From: Anaerolineaceae bacterium
GTDB taxonomy: Bacteria > Chloroflexota > Anaerolineae > Anaerolineales > Anaerolineaceae
NCBI GenBank assembly: GCA_030653365.1
Contig: JAURZL010000013.1
Span: 62,001-126,000, forward strand
Reading direction: 5' to 3'
Length of the DNA: 64,000 nucleotides
Shown piece by piece: positions 9,705 through 18,338 of this stretch. Below the pieces are notes generated by a model. It was given only the letters and a program-made list of their open reading frames with translations, ran no database searches and was not told the DNA's origin. The stretch's first letter is position 1; the number at the start of each line of letters is the position of its first letter. Position numbers and translations under genes: made by a program.

Positions 9705-11054
9705 TTGCAGCAGTTATCCATATTAACCATTGAAGTAGGTTCCACCATCACCAAAGTGAATGGATTCAAGCGTTTGGAGAGTGGTGGATTTGAACATCTG
9801 GCACAGGGTTTTGCTGCAACCAGTGTTTCTCAAGGTGATGTATCCATCGGTGTGGAACAAGCCAAAGCTGATTTAAAAAAGAATTTTCCGGTTTGGATTG
9901 ATCAACCTGAAATATTCGTTAATAGTTCTGCAGCGGGTGGACTTAGAATGACAGTCCATGGGTTGACATTTTCAATGACTGCCCGTGCTGCCAGGGAAGC
10001 TGCATTAGGGGCTGGTGGTATTGTCAAGTTCGTGACAGCTGGCGAATTGGATGACTTTGAACTTGATGAGATTCGTGATATTAATCCGAATATCATTTTA
10101 CTGGCTGGTGGTGTGGATTATGGTGAGAAAGAGGTTATTTTAAAAAATGCTGAAAAAATCGCTTCTTTGCATCTGACTGTTCCGGTTCTCTATGCAGGAA
10201 ATTCTGCTATTCGGAAACCAATTCAAAAGATTTTTGAGAGGGCGGGCATAGAAACAATGCTGGTTTCAAATGTCTTCCCAGATGTAGATGTTCTTAACAT
10301 AGAACCTGTACGAAAAGTCATTCATGAATTATTCAACCGCCACATCATCCACGCACCTGGAATGGCAAATTTTGCCGAAATTACTCGTTGGGGCATTTTA
10401 CCAACACCAGGAGCAGTATTAAAGGCTGCTGAATTATTTGCAGAAGAATTGGGCGATTGTTTGATTTTTGATGTCGGTGGAGCTACGACCGATGTTCACA
10501 GTGTCACGGATGGCAGTCTTGAATGGGCATCCAAATTAATTGAACCTGAACCGTATGCAAAACGGACGGTTGAAGGTGATTTAGGCGTTTTTATCAATGC
10601 CCATAATATTCTTGAAATGGAAAATAATCTGAACCACGATCATCTCCTGTCAGAATTAGTACCAATTCCAATCACAGACAAACAAAAAGAATTGACCCAC
10701 TGGTTGTGTAATCGTGCTGTTGATACAGCGGTACGTCGACATGCTGGTGTTATCAGTGACCTTTATACACCATCCGGGAAAAAGCAGATTGTCAAAGGCA
10801 AGGATTTGACTGCAGTGAAATGGGTGATCGGAACAGGTGGGGCACTGACTCTCATTGAAGGAGGAGAAGCGGTATTGAGAGGTGTTTGTACAGGTGCTGG
10901 CAAGTATTTATTGCCATCACCAGAAGTACGAATTCTGATGGATCGGGAATATCGCTTTTCTGCGTTGGGTACCCTGGCTCAAGCATATCCAGAGGATGTG
11001 AAAATCACATTCAAAAATTGGATTAATTCTGAAAATGTATATCAGCTACATTAA
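9705..11054 (+). CDS. GlmL/MutL-like ASKHA ATPase, probable aminomutase reactivase
   Basis: Member of the GlmL family, often mislabelled MutL, found next to B12-dependent carbon-skeleton and amino mutases. In glutamate mutase operons it is thought to exchange damaged cobalamin. The N terminus (LTIEVGSTITKVNGF) is the phosphate-1 loop of the actin/Hsp70/hexokinase fold. A second nucleotide-binding signature is LIFDVGGATTDVHSV at about 263-277, and WVIGTGGALTL is the adenosine-binding element. The frame is open from GTG 9675, which would overlap oraE by 14 bases, but AGGTGG at 9692-9697 is 7 bases before TTG 9705, so TTG is the likely start (449 residues). It has no DNA mismatch-repair features. 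Its role with OraE is inferred from position. Confidence 0.85.
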   Translation: MQQLSILTIEVGSTITKVNGFKRLESGGFEHLAQGFAATSVSQGDVSIGVEQAKADLKKNFPVWIDQPEIFVNSSAAGGLRMTVHGLTFSMTARAAREAALGAGGIVKFVTAGELDDFELDEIRDINPNIILLAGGVDYGEKEVILKNAEKIASLHLTVPVLYAGNSAIRKPIQKIFERAGIETMLVSNVFPDVDVLNIEPVRKVIHELFNRHIIHAPGMANFAEITRWGILPTPGAVLKAAELFAEELGDCLIFDVGGATTDVHSVTDGSLEWASKLIEPEPYAKRTVEGDLGVFINAHNILEMENNLNHDHLLSELVPIPITDKQKELTHWLCNRAVDTAVRRHAGVISDLYTPSGKKQIVKGKDLTAVKWVIGTGGALTLIEGGEAVLRGVCTGAGKYLLPSPEVRILMDREYRFSALGTLAQAYPEDVKITFKNWINSENVYQLH

Positions 11055-11093
11055 TCAGATCTTTGATGGATAGTTATTTATCAGGAGTGAAAA

Positions 11094-12173
11094 ATGTACA
11101 TTCGAACGCCAAGACTTGAAATTTTTACAAAACGGATTGAAGAAAATGCCAGAGCAATCATTGATTTATGTCACAATGCTGGAGGAAGTGTTGCATGTAT
11201 TACTAAAGTGACATGTGCTCATTCAGCTGTTGTTCGAGCTTTTCGGACAGGTGGGGCAGATATGATAGCGGACTCAAGGATTCTCAATTTACAATCACTG
11301 GTGGGAACTGGTTTGAACATGCCGTTAATGTTATTGCGTATTCCTGCTCCTAACCGTGTGGCTGATATTGTCCGCTGCGCGGATTACTCACTTAATTCAT
11401 CTGTCTTCACTATCGAGAAATTGTCCGAAGCAGCCGTCTTTTTTAATAAAAATCATAAAGTGATCATTATGGTAGATGTTGGCGATTTGAGGGAAGGTGT
11501 GTGGCCTGACCATGTAAATGATGTTGTTCGTGGATCAGCGAATCTCCCGAATATAGATGTTGTCGGATTAGGATGTAATCTGGCTTGTTATGGTGGGGTT
11601 ATTCCGAGCAGAAATAACATGCAAATGCTTGTCGATATTCGAGATGAATGTAGAAGGGTTACAGGTCTGGAACTTCCAATTCTCTCTGGAGCTAATAGTG
11701 CCAGTTTACCTCTTCTGCTCAACAATCAAATGCCAAAAGAAATCAATCATTATCGCATCGGGGAGACGATACTGCTTGGTCGAAATGTGATTGATCGAAG
11801 TCCATGGCAAGGATTGCATCAGGATACCTTCCGCGTCGTCGCTGAGGTTGTTGAAATTGAACCAAAACCTTCTATCCCGATAGGAAATCGAGGTCAGGAT
11901 GCGTTTGGGGGTACAACAAATATTGTTGACCGCGGTGTTAGACGCAGGGCGATTTGTAATATTGGCCGACAGGATATTGTTGTTGATGGAATCACACCTG
12001 AAGATCCTGGAATCATCGTATTAGGCGGGAGCAGTGATCACTTAATATTGGATATTGAGGAATCACAGGATAAAATAAGATTGGGTAACGAAATTGCCTT
12101 TTATCCAGGTTACGGTTCATTATTAGCAGCATCCACATCTCCTTATGTACAGAAAGTAGTCATCGAAAGTTAA
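11094..12173 (+). CDS. orr: Ornithine racemase (PLP-dependent)
   Basis: Converts L-ornithine to D-ornithine (EC 5.1.1.12), the substrate of OraSE. The N-terminal alanine-racemase-type TIM barrel has the PLP lysine at K38 (VACITKVTCAH); DVGDLREGVWP is the family-specific loop, and a C-terminal beta domain follows (YRIGETILLGR near 220). At 359 residues it matches clostridial Orr. Its position is unusual: in clostridia orr usually leads the operon, here it follows the mutase and reactivase. AGGAG precedes ATG 11094. A separate alanine racemase lies downstream, so both racemase types are present. Confidence 0.88.
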   Translation: MYIRTPRLEIFTKRIEENARAIIDLCHNAGGSVACITKVTCAHSAVVRAFRTGGADMIADSRILNLQSLVGTGLNMPLMLLRIPAPNRVADIVRCADYSLNSSVFTIEKLSEAAVFFNKNHKVIIMVDVGDLREGVWPDHVNDVVRGSANLPNIDVVGLGCNLACYGGVIPSRNNMQMLVDIRDECRRVTGLELPILSGANSASLPLLLNNQMPKEINHYRIGETILLGRNVIDRSPWQGLHQDTFRVVAEVVEIEPKPSIPIGNRGQDAFGGTTNIVDRGVRRRAICNIGRQDIVVDGITPEDPGIIVLGGSSDHLILDIEESQDKIRLGNEIAFYPGYGSLLAASTSPYVQKVVIES

Positions 12174-12242
12174 ATTAGATCGGTAATGTTATACTCATTT
12201 TAAGAGTAAATAACCCAATTTGTCTTTATATTAAGAGGAATT

Positions 12243-13370
12243 ATGCTGTATCAAACGATTGCCCGCGTTCATCTTGACAATATCCGCTTTAATATAGAAG
12301 GAATTCGGAAAGCAATTGGTCCAGAAAGAAAGATTTTATTAGCAGTAAAAGCCAATGGATATGGGCATGGGGCGGTGGCAATTTCCCGAATGGCTGAAAT
12401 AATAGGAGTAGAGTGGTTGGGGGTTGCAACTGTTCCGGAGGGAGTTCAACTTCGGGAAGCAGGAATTCGTTTGCCCATTTTGAAATTCAGTCCTGCCTTT
12501 CCGGAAGAAATGGAAGCAGCGGTAAAAAAACGCCTTACTCTCACCGTATGTGAACGAAGCAACATTGATGCGCTGGAATCGGTTTGTAAAAAACTGGGGA
12601 AAGATTTGGATGTTCATCTCAAAGTTGATACTGGGATGGGAAGAATTGGTGTTTCAATTGAAGAGGCATCTGATTTGGCTGAATATATTGAACACAAATG
12701 TCCTCATTTAAATCTTGATGGGATTTTTACCCATCTACCGGTCAGTGATGAAGCCGATCCTGAATACACAAAGGAACAGATTAGTCGCTTCAGACTGATT
12801 GTAGATGAGGTGAATGATTGCCTGGGTCGAAAATTAAACCTGTCTCATTGCTCCAATTCAGGTGGAATTCTGGGTCATCCAAATGGTTGGTTGGATTTGG
12901 TTCGGCCTGGCATTATGATTTATGGTTTTTATCCAGGGTTAGATACACCTCGATCCATTCCATTAAAACCCGGATTGAGTTTTATCACAAGAGTTTCTTT
13001 CATGAAAAAAGTGAAAGCTGGAACCAGTATCGGATATGGCCGTACCTGGGTTGCTCCAGAAGATTCCTGGATTGCAACGATACCCATTGGTTATGCAGAC
13101 GGATTCAATCGACTCTTTTCGAATAAAGGCCGAGTATTGATCAATGGAAAATCTTATCCAATCGTTGGGCGAGTGTGCATGGACCAGAGCATGGTAAATT
13201 TGGGAGTGGAAACGTTTATTCAGGTTGGGGATGAAGTTGTGTTGATTGGAAAAAGTGGAGAAGAAGAAATCACTTGTGACGAATGGGCAATTAAACTGGG
13301 AACGATCACGTATGAAATTACCTGTCAGATTAACGCAAGAGTTGAACGTGTTTTTGATCCATTTGAATAA
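12243..13370 (+). CDS. alr: Alanine racemase
   Basis: Interconverts L- and D-alanine (EC 5.1.1.1), supplying D-Ala for peptidoglycan. The PLP lysine is K36 in AVKANGYGHG, and the catalytic Tyr of the opposite face is Y265 in SIGYGRTW, both at the same numbers as the well-studied Geobacillus enzyme. The C-terminal substrate-entry block reads VGRVCMDQSMVNLG. Length 375 is standard. It follows orr by 69 bases with its own AGAGGA site. Ort thiolase releases alanine, so a link to the ornithine pathway is possible, but a housekeeping role is the simpler reading. A hairpin follows the stop. Confidence 0.92.
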   Translation: MLYQTIARVHLDNIRFNIEGIRKAIGPERKILLAVKANGYGHGAVAISRMAEIIGVEWLGVATVPEGVQLREAGIRLPILKFSPAFPEEMEAAVKKRLTLTVCERSNIDALESVCKKLGKDLDVHLKVDTGMGRIGVSIEEASDLAEYIEHKCPHLNLDGIFTHLPVSDEADPEYTKEQISRFRLIVDEVNDCLGRKLNLSHCSNSGGILGHPNGWLDLVRPGIMIYGFYPGLDTPRSIPLKPGLSFITRVSFMKKVKAGTSIGYGRTWVAPEDSWIATIPIGYADGFNRLFSNKGRVLINGKSYPIVGRVCMDQSMVNLGVETFIQVGDEVVLIGKSGEEEITCDEWAIKLGTITYEITCQINARVERVFDPFE

Positions 13371-13382
13371 AGAAAAAATTGA

Positions 13383-13418
13383 ACAGCCTTCGGCAGAATC
13401 ATCTGAAACGAAGGCTGT
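13383..13418. terminator. Bidirectional terminator between alr and the minus-strand lipoprotein
   Basis: ACAGCCTTCG (13383-13392) pairs with CGAAGGCTGT (13409-13418), and an inner CAGA/TCTG pair extends the helix. It lies between convergent genes and is A/T-rich on its outer flanks. Confidence 0.65.
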
Positions 13419-13447
13419 ATAAAATCAAAGATTATGCTAGGGATTAC

Positions 13448-13855
13448 TTATTGAACCGTAAATTCCAAAGTTTGATCCAAAGTGCCATTCAGAAATATTT
13501 CCACTTTGTAAGTCCCAACTGGCCAAAGTCCGTCATTTTGGAGATTGAATGTAAACTCATTTTGGCCATCAGTGGTGAGTTCCACTTCGTCAATCAGAAA
13601 ATTAGGATCAACACCTTCAACATCCACACCAGTCCAGACAGCTTTTAACGTGGTGTCATCCGGAGCATTGGCAACTGTGACGACACAATAAAAGGTCTGA
13701 TCCCCTGAAAAAACGGTAGTATTCCCGGAACCATCTTCATTGGCAGTTAGATAAGCATCGGAAATTTTTGCTGTACTAGCGCTGAATTCGCAAGCAAGCA
13801 TTGTAAACATAACAACGAAAACTATAATCAATATTTGAATTTTATTTTTATTCAT
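13448..13855 (-). CDS. Small lipoprotein with Ig-like domain, unknown function
   Basis: A 135-residue exported protein. Residues 1-22 are a lipoprotein signal ending in the lipobox TMLAC; the rest is a single beta-sandwich-like domain with alternating hydrophobic strands (TFYCVVTVANAPDDTTLKAV ... GTYKVEIFLNGTLDQTLEF), the pattern of small Ig-like modules that recur as lipoproteins in Anaerolineae. ATG at 13855 is preferred over GTG 13861 because AGAGG lies 5 bases upstream of it. It is transcribed alone, converging on alr. No enzyme motif is visible. It may bind a ligand or partner at the outer membrane face, but that is speculation. Confidence 0.75.
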   Translation of the reverse strand: MNKNKIQILIIVFVVMFTMLACEFSASTAKISDAYLTANEDGSGNTTVFSGDQTFYCVVTVANAPDDTTLKAVWTGVDVEGVDPNFLIDEVELTTDGQNEFTFNLQNDGLWPVGTYKVEIFLNGTLDQTLEFTVQ

Positions 13856-14097
13856 ATTCACCTCTTTTAGATGAATTATATCGACTTAGTCCTAAATAAC
13901 AATAGGTAATATCATGTGTAAAAAAAATGGTGAACACTTTAAAATTACCGATTGGAATGACTAAGCAAGCGATGAATCTGAAGCAACGTTCATCGGGATG
14001 ATATTTACATTGTTATCTTTAAATGTTATTTACAAAATGAAATCATAGATTGGTAAAGAGATTTTTTTGTACCTTTCATAACAATTTAAACATTAAT
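13856..14097. other. AT-rich divergent intergenic region
   Basis: No gene seen. It must hold the promoter of the minus-strand lipoprotein; I could not pick a convincing one. Confidence 0.5.
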
Positions 14098-14126
14098 TTG
14101 ACATTAATTGTCCAAATTGCTAGAAT
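14098..14126 (+). promoter_or_regulatory. Sigma70-type promoter for the beta-propeller/MoaD-like operon
   Basis: TTGACA (14098-14103), a 17-base spacer, then TAGAAT (14121-14126). The gene starts 71 bases further on, leaving room for a short leader. Confidence 0.65.
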
Positions 14127-14197
14127 GATTTTTACTAAATAATTAAAAAATGACCATTATTTAGAAAGATAACTCTCTAGAATGAAGGAGACCCTCA

Positions 14198-15313
14198 ATG
14201 AGCAGCATTCGTGTTTTGGTTGGCACCCATAAAGGTGCATTCATATTTACTTCAGATGCAAAAAGAGAAAATTGGGAAACAAAAGGTCCTTTTTTTGCAG
14301 GTTTGGACATTTATCATATTAAAGGATCGAAAGTAAATCCACAACGACTTTACGCTTCACAGGTAAGTGATTGGTTTGGTCAGGTGAACCATCGTTCAGA
14401 TGATGGCGGAGAAACTTGGGAAACCATGGGTAATAAATTTGATTATGAAGGTGAAGTTGGCACACATCAGAATTATGACGGAGAACAAATTCCCTGGATA
14501 TTCAAAAGGATCTGGGCATTTGAACCATCACCCATTGATGCAGAAACTGTTTTTGCTGGGGCAGAAGATGCAGCTTTATTTAAATCTACTGATGGCGGCC
14601 AGTCCTGGAAGGAATTGCCAGCTTTGCGAAGTATTCAAGCAAATCTTTGGATGCCAGGTGCAGGTGGATTGGGATTACACACGATTCTGATTAATCCGAA
14701 AAATCCTGATCAAATTTTTGTGGCAATTTCAGCTGCCGGGGTTTTTAGAACGAATGATGGTGGATTGACCTGGGAAGCAATTAATAATGGTCTTAAATCA
14801 GATTATGAATTGCCAGATCCAGTTTCTGGGGTTGGTCATTGTGTTCATAATATTGCAATGCATCCATCAAACCCTAATACTTTGTTTATGCAGAAACATT
14901 GGGATGTGATGCGCAGTGACAATGCGGGAGATTCCTGGTTTGAGGTAAGTGATAACTTGCCAAGTGACTTTGGTTTCCCGATTGCTGTTCATGCGCATGA
15001 ACCCGAGACAATTTACGTTGTTCCTATCAAGAGTGATCTGGAACATTTTCCTCCAGATGGAAAGTTACGTGTTTATCGCAGTCGATCTGGCGGTAATGGG
15101 TGGGAAGAACTGAATAAAGGTCTTCCTCAGAAAGATTGTTATGTAAATATATTACGAACAGCAATGGCAGTGGATTCCCTTGATTCTTGTGGAATTTACT
15201 TTGGAACAACCGGTGGTCAGTTATATGTATCCCCTGACTCAGGCGATTCGTGGAAAGCAATCGCCGAAAATTTACCATACATTTTGTCTGTTGAAGTCCA
15301 AACTTTGCCATGA
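14198..15313 (+). CDS. Asp-box (BNR) beta-propeller protein, sialidase/sortilin-like fold
   Basis: A 371-residue protein made of beta-propeller blades with six Asp-box motifs of the form SxDxGxxW: SDDGGETW (about 68), STDGGQSW (130), TNDGGLTW (185), SDNAGDSW (240), SRSGGNGW (295) and SPDSGDSW (345). No signal peptide or membrane segment is visible, so it is probably cytoplasmic, which is unusual for Asp-box propellers. I do not see the Arg triad and Tyr/Glu set of true sialidases, so I do not call it a glycosidase; annotation pipelines would probably label it exo-alpha-sialidase. It overlaps the MoaD-like gene by ATGA (15310-15313), implying translational coupling and joint function. Confidence 0.75.
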   Translation: MSSIRVLVGTHKGAFIFTSDAKRENWETKGPFFAGLDIYHIKGSKVNPQRLYASQVSDWFGQVNHRSDDGGETWETMGNKFDYEGEVGTHQNYDGEQIPWIFKRIWAFEPSPIDAETVFAGAEDAALFKSTDGGQSWKELPALRSIQANLWMPGAGGLGLHTILINPKNPDQIFVAISAAGVFRTNDGGLTWEAINNGLKSDYELPDPVSGVGHCVHNIAMHPSNPNTLFMQKHWDVMRSDNAGDSWFEVSDNLPSDFGFPIAVHAHEPETIYVVPIKSDLEHFPPDGKLRVYRSRSGGNGWEELNKGLPQKDCYVNILRTAMAVDSLDSCGIYFGTTGGQLYVSPDSGDSWKAIAENLPYILSVEVQTLP

Positions 15314-15606
15314 TTCGAGTAATACTCCCAGTATACCTACAACGACTTGCCAACACAGGTCGTGAAATTGAGTTGGATATTGAAGGTGTTTTTACCTATG
15401 AAAATCTGTTAGATATATTGGAATTAAAATATCCAATGCTGCAGGGTACCATTCGGGATCATAATACCAAGGAGCGCAGACCTTATTTACGTTTCTTTGC
15501 CTGTGGAGAAGATTTTTCGCATTCTGATCTCAACAGTAATTTACCTGAAGATGTTATTAATGGAAAACAACCTTTTCGAATTGTTGGAGCGATGTCAGGG
15601 GGGTAA
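15310..15606 (+). CDS. MoaD/ThiS-family ubiquitin-fold protein
   Basis: A 98-residue protein with the beta-grasp pattern and a C-terminal Gly-Gly (ending VGAMSGG), as in sulfur carriers MoaD and ThiS, which are adenylated and thiocarboxylated on the last glycine. Strand 1 is [14 protein letters not shown], the helix is [13 protein letters not shown], and the tail carries the diglycine. No E1-like (MoeB/ThiF) gene, MoaE or ThiG is nearby; its only partner in the operon is the Asp-box propeller it overlaps. It could be a sulfur carrier for an unknown product, a protein modifier, or a propeller-binding regulator. The fold call is fairly safe; the role is unknown. Confidence 0.75.
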   Translation: MIRVILPVYLQRLANTGREIELDIEGVFTYENLLDILELKYPMLQGTIRDHNTKERRPYLRFFACGEDFSHSDLNSNLPEDVINGKQPFRIVGAMSGG

Positions 15607-15679
15607 TCCTTCCTGACATCTCAAATTGAAATTTTGTAATTTTGTGATGAACGATTTTTGAAGCTCCACATGAAGGAAA
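15607..15679. other. Intergenic region after the MoaD-like gene with possible stem-loop
   Basis: CTCCACA (15664-15670) can pair with TGTGGGG (15681-15687) with one G-U pair, a possible terminator stem overlapping the next promoter. Nothing else is seen up to the promoter. Confidence 0.35.
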
Positions 15680-15706
15680 TTGTGGGGAATTTCAACATGT
15701 TATAAT
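15680..15706 (+). promoter_or_regulatory. Extended -10 promoter, probably for otsA
   Basis: TGT directly before TATAAT (15701-15706) forms an extended -10; TTGTGG (15680-15685) is a poor -35 at 15 bases. The leader to otsA would be about 280 bases and contains no gene I can support. Confidence 0.45.
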
Positions 15707-15993
15707 CATTTTAACCATATACGATAATTAATCGATTAATGGGGACTTGATTAAAATGAGAATTTTCAACTTAATATTGTGATTCTTTTTGAAATTGAGA
15801 AGATCTATTTGTGACATGCTTGATTTTTTCAAGTTCTCCATCGATTGATTCTCTGAAAAACCATAGGCACAATTGGTTTTTTCTCCAGTTTCTCTTCCTT
15901 ATCCGCTGCAATTAATGCTTGAGATTTAGCTTGAATGGATTATTATCAAAGGAAGAGCGTATTTATAGAATATGGCTAATGGAGGTAATTGAT

Positions 15994-17481
15994 TTGAATT
16001 CTAAATTGCATGGGGAAATTAACAAATTTTCTGAGATCCTGATTGCATCCAATCGTGGTCCAGTTACTTTGGAAAAAGATGAAAATGGTGATTATACATT
16101 TAAGCGAGGAAGTGGTGGATTGGTAACAGCATTAACTGGGCTTGCGAATTATACCAATTTAACCTGGGTCGCCTGTGCACTCAGTCCGGCGGATTTTGAA
16201 TGGAAGCAAGGGTATGTTTGTTTTGATGATCCAGATTGCAACCTCTATGTTCGATTTATAAATCCTGACCCAGATGCTTATGAAGGATATTATAATCAGA
16301 TATCAAATCCTTTATTATGGTTCTTACAACATTCAATGTGGGATGTTCCTCGTTCGCCTGTGATTAACCAAGAAACATGGAAAGCATGGGAAATGGGGTA
16401 TCAGGTGGTTAATCGCCAGTTTGCAATAGAGATTGCAGATCAGGTACGTAAGATAAAAAAGCCAGTCCTAATAATGTTACAGGATTACCACCTTTATTTA
16501 GCAGCACGTTCCTTAAAGAGATACTTACGTGGTCAGGATGTAACTATTTCCTTATTCGTTCATATTCCCTGGCCTGGACCTGAGTACTGGGGGATTTTAC
16601 CGACGAGAATGCGTCAGGAAATTCTGGATGGAATGTGCGCTGCTGATCTTTTAGGTTTTCAGACCAGCGAAGATGGTTTAAATTTTATTCGCACCTGTGA
16701 AAACTACCTTCCAAAGGCAAATGTAAAATATCGAAATAGACACATTCGCTATCGAAGTCATGTTACAAAAGTTCATGATTTTCCGATTTCAATTGATGTC
16801 AATGCATTGAAAACACTGTCTGAATCACCAGATGTTGAAAATTTCCGAACAGAGATCGCGAATCAAATTAAAGAACGAAAAATGATCTTACGAGTAGACA
16901 GACTTGAACCCAGTAAAAATATTTTGCGTGGTTTTCAGGCTTATGATGCATTATTGGAAACCCATCCTGAATACCAAAAAAATGTTGTCTTCATGGCATA
17001 TTTGATTCCCTCCCGGGTTGGTGTGGAGGAATATCAACATTATCTGGATGAAATTATGGTTACTGTTGGGCGAATCAATGCACATTATGGCAGTAGCGAA
17101 TGGGAACCCGTGCGATTATTGGTAGGAGAAAATTATCCGAGAGCTGTTGCAGCCATGCAAATGTATGATGTCTTGTTGGTAAATTCGATTGCAGATGGTA
17201 TGAACCTGGTAGCAAAAGAAGGCCCGATCGTAAATCAGAAAGATGGTGTTTTGATTTTGTCTGAACGGGCAGGAGCAATTCAGCAATTAGCTTCTGGATC
17301 TTTGGTAATTTCACCATGTGATGTATATGAAACCCAACTCGCTTTGCACCAAGCACTTACCAAGAACACTGAATTGCGAAAAGAAAAATTGTCTCTACTT
17401 AGGAAATTAGTCGAAGAGGAAGATATTCATTATTGGCTGAAAACTCAATTGGAAGTTGTTAATAATTTGGCCAATTCGTAA
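15994..17481 (+). CDS. otsA: Trehalose-6-phosphate synthase (GT20)
   Basis: Transfers glucose from UDP-glucose to glucose 6-phosphate to form trehalose 6-phosphate, for osmoprotection. It is a GT-B fold enzyme: the N-terminal ASNRGPV motif with GSGGLVTAL loop (substrate-phosphate contacts), QDYHLYLAARSLKR in the middle, then the nucleotide-sugar half with RVDRLEPSKNILRGFQAY and the C-terminal DGMNLVAKEG motif. The frame is open from TTG 15919, but GGAGGT at 15981-15986 lies 7 bases before TTG 15994, placing the start there and giving 495 residues; the extra upstream residues do not look like this family. otsB follows after 82 bases. Confidence 0.9.
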   Translation: MNSKLHGEINKFSEILIASNRGPVTLEKDENGDYTFKRGSGGLVTALTGLANYTNLTWVACALSPADFEWKQGYVCFDDPDCNLYVRFINPDPDAYEGYYNQISNPLLWFLQHSMWDVPRSPVINQETWKAWEMGYQVVNRQFAIEIADQVRKIKKPVLIMLQDYHLYLAARSLKRYLRGQDVTISLFVHIPWPGPEYWGILPTRMRQEILDGMCAADLLGFQTSEDGLNFIRTCENYLPKANVKYRNRHIRYRSHVTKVHDFPISIDVNALKTLSESPDVENFRTEIANQIKERKMILRVDRLEPSKNILRGFQAYDALLETHPEYQKNVVFMAYLIPSRVGVEEYQHYLDEIMVTVGRINAHYGSSEWEPVRLLVGENYPRAVAAMQMYDVLLVNSIADGMNLVAKEGPIVNQKDGVLILSERAGAIQQLASGSLVISPCDVYETQLALHQALTKNTELRKEKLSLLRKLVEEEDIHYWLKTQLEVVNNLANS

Positions 17482-17563
17482 TTTGATAAAAGATCCATTT
17501 TTATTCAACCAATTTCACTTTAGAATTATGGTCAACTTTTGTAGGTTATAAAAAGGAAATAGT

Positions 17564-18334
17564 ATGCAACCTTGTCCACCTTTATACCAATTAATGTCAG
17601 AATCCTCGTCTACTAAAGCAATAATAATTCTTGATTATGATGGGACCTTAGCGGATTTTGCTCCAAATCCTGATGTAGTTATCCCAGATCAACAATTAAT
17701 TAGTCTACTTAAATGTTTAATTAATCATGAAAATTTGAAAATGGCTGTCGTTAGCGGTCGTCGTCTAGGACATATTCGAGAATTGGTACCTTTGAAAGGG
17801 ATTTGGTTAGCAGGAAGTTATGGATTGGAAATGCTCAATCCCGATGGAAAGGAAATCAACCACCTTGACTACAATCAACTCAGACCTGGAATAGAAAAAA
17901 TTAAGCCTTACTGGTACGATCTTATCCAAGGTCGGGAGGATTTTTATTTAGAAGATAAAGGATGGTCAATAGCGATCCATGCAAATGGAAAAAATAAAGC
18001 TGAGGTCGATGATGTTCTCAAAATGGCAAAATTAATTAGTGTTCCCGAAGGATTTCTCCTTCAGGGGAATTTTCATTTTTTGGAATTGTGTCCTCCACAG
18101 GGAGAAAAAGGACAGGCAGTTAAGTATATTCTCTCAGAAGAAAATTGCAATCAGGGATTACCGATTTTTATTGGCGATGATGATAAAGATGAAGATGCTT
18201 TTAAAGAAATTCTAAAACATGATGGGTTGGGAATTGTTGTTACCCAGGATGAAATAATTTCCAGTGCGAATTACTTTCTACCCAACCCTATAAAAGTAAG
18301 GGAATGGCTTGAAGAAATCTTGAATAATCTGTAA
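17564..18334 (+). CDS. otsB: Trehalose-6-phosphate phosphatase
   Basis: Dephosphorylates trehalose 6-phosphate to trehalose (EC 3.1.3.12). HAD-superfamily phosphatase of 256 residues: motif I IILDYDGTLADFAP (nucleophile first Asp of DYDGT), motif II VVSGRRL, the cap domain between about 100 and 180, and motif IV GDDDKDEDAF. AAGGA precedes ATG 17564. It forms a pair with otsA and ends only 4 bases from the stop codon of the convergent response-regulator gene, so transcripts from both sides would overlap. Confidence 0.9.
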   Translation: MQPCPPLYQLMSESSSTKAIIILDYDGTLADFAPNPDVVIPDQQLISLLKCLINHENLKMAVVSGRRLGHIRELVPLKGIWLAGSYGLEMLNPDGKEINHLDYNQLRPGIEKIKPYWYDLIQGREDFYLEDKGWSIAIHANGKNKAEVDDVLKMAKLISVPEGFLLQGNFHFLELCPPQGEKGQAVKYILSEENCNQGLPIFIGDDDKDEDAFKEILKHDGLGIVVTQDEIISSANYFLPNPIKVREWLEEILNNL

Positions 18335-18338
18335 GAAT

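Noticed and set aside
9675..11054. Calling this gene DNA mismatch repair MutL
   Set aside because: It has ASKHA/Hsp70-like ATPase motifs and lacks GHKL mismatch-repair motifs; the name is a historical mislabel.
13379..13648. 89-codon plus-strand frame after alr
   Set aside because: It lies over the terminator and the minus-strand lipoprotein, whose signal peptide and lipobox are convincing.
14198..15313. Calling the Asp-box protein a sialidase
   Set aside because: Asp boxes mark only the propeller fold; I see neither the catalytic Arg triad nor an export signal.
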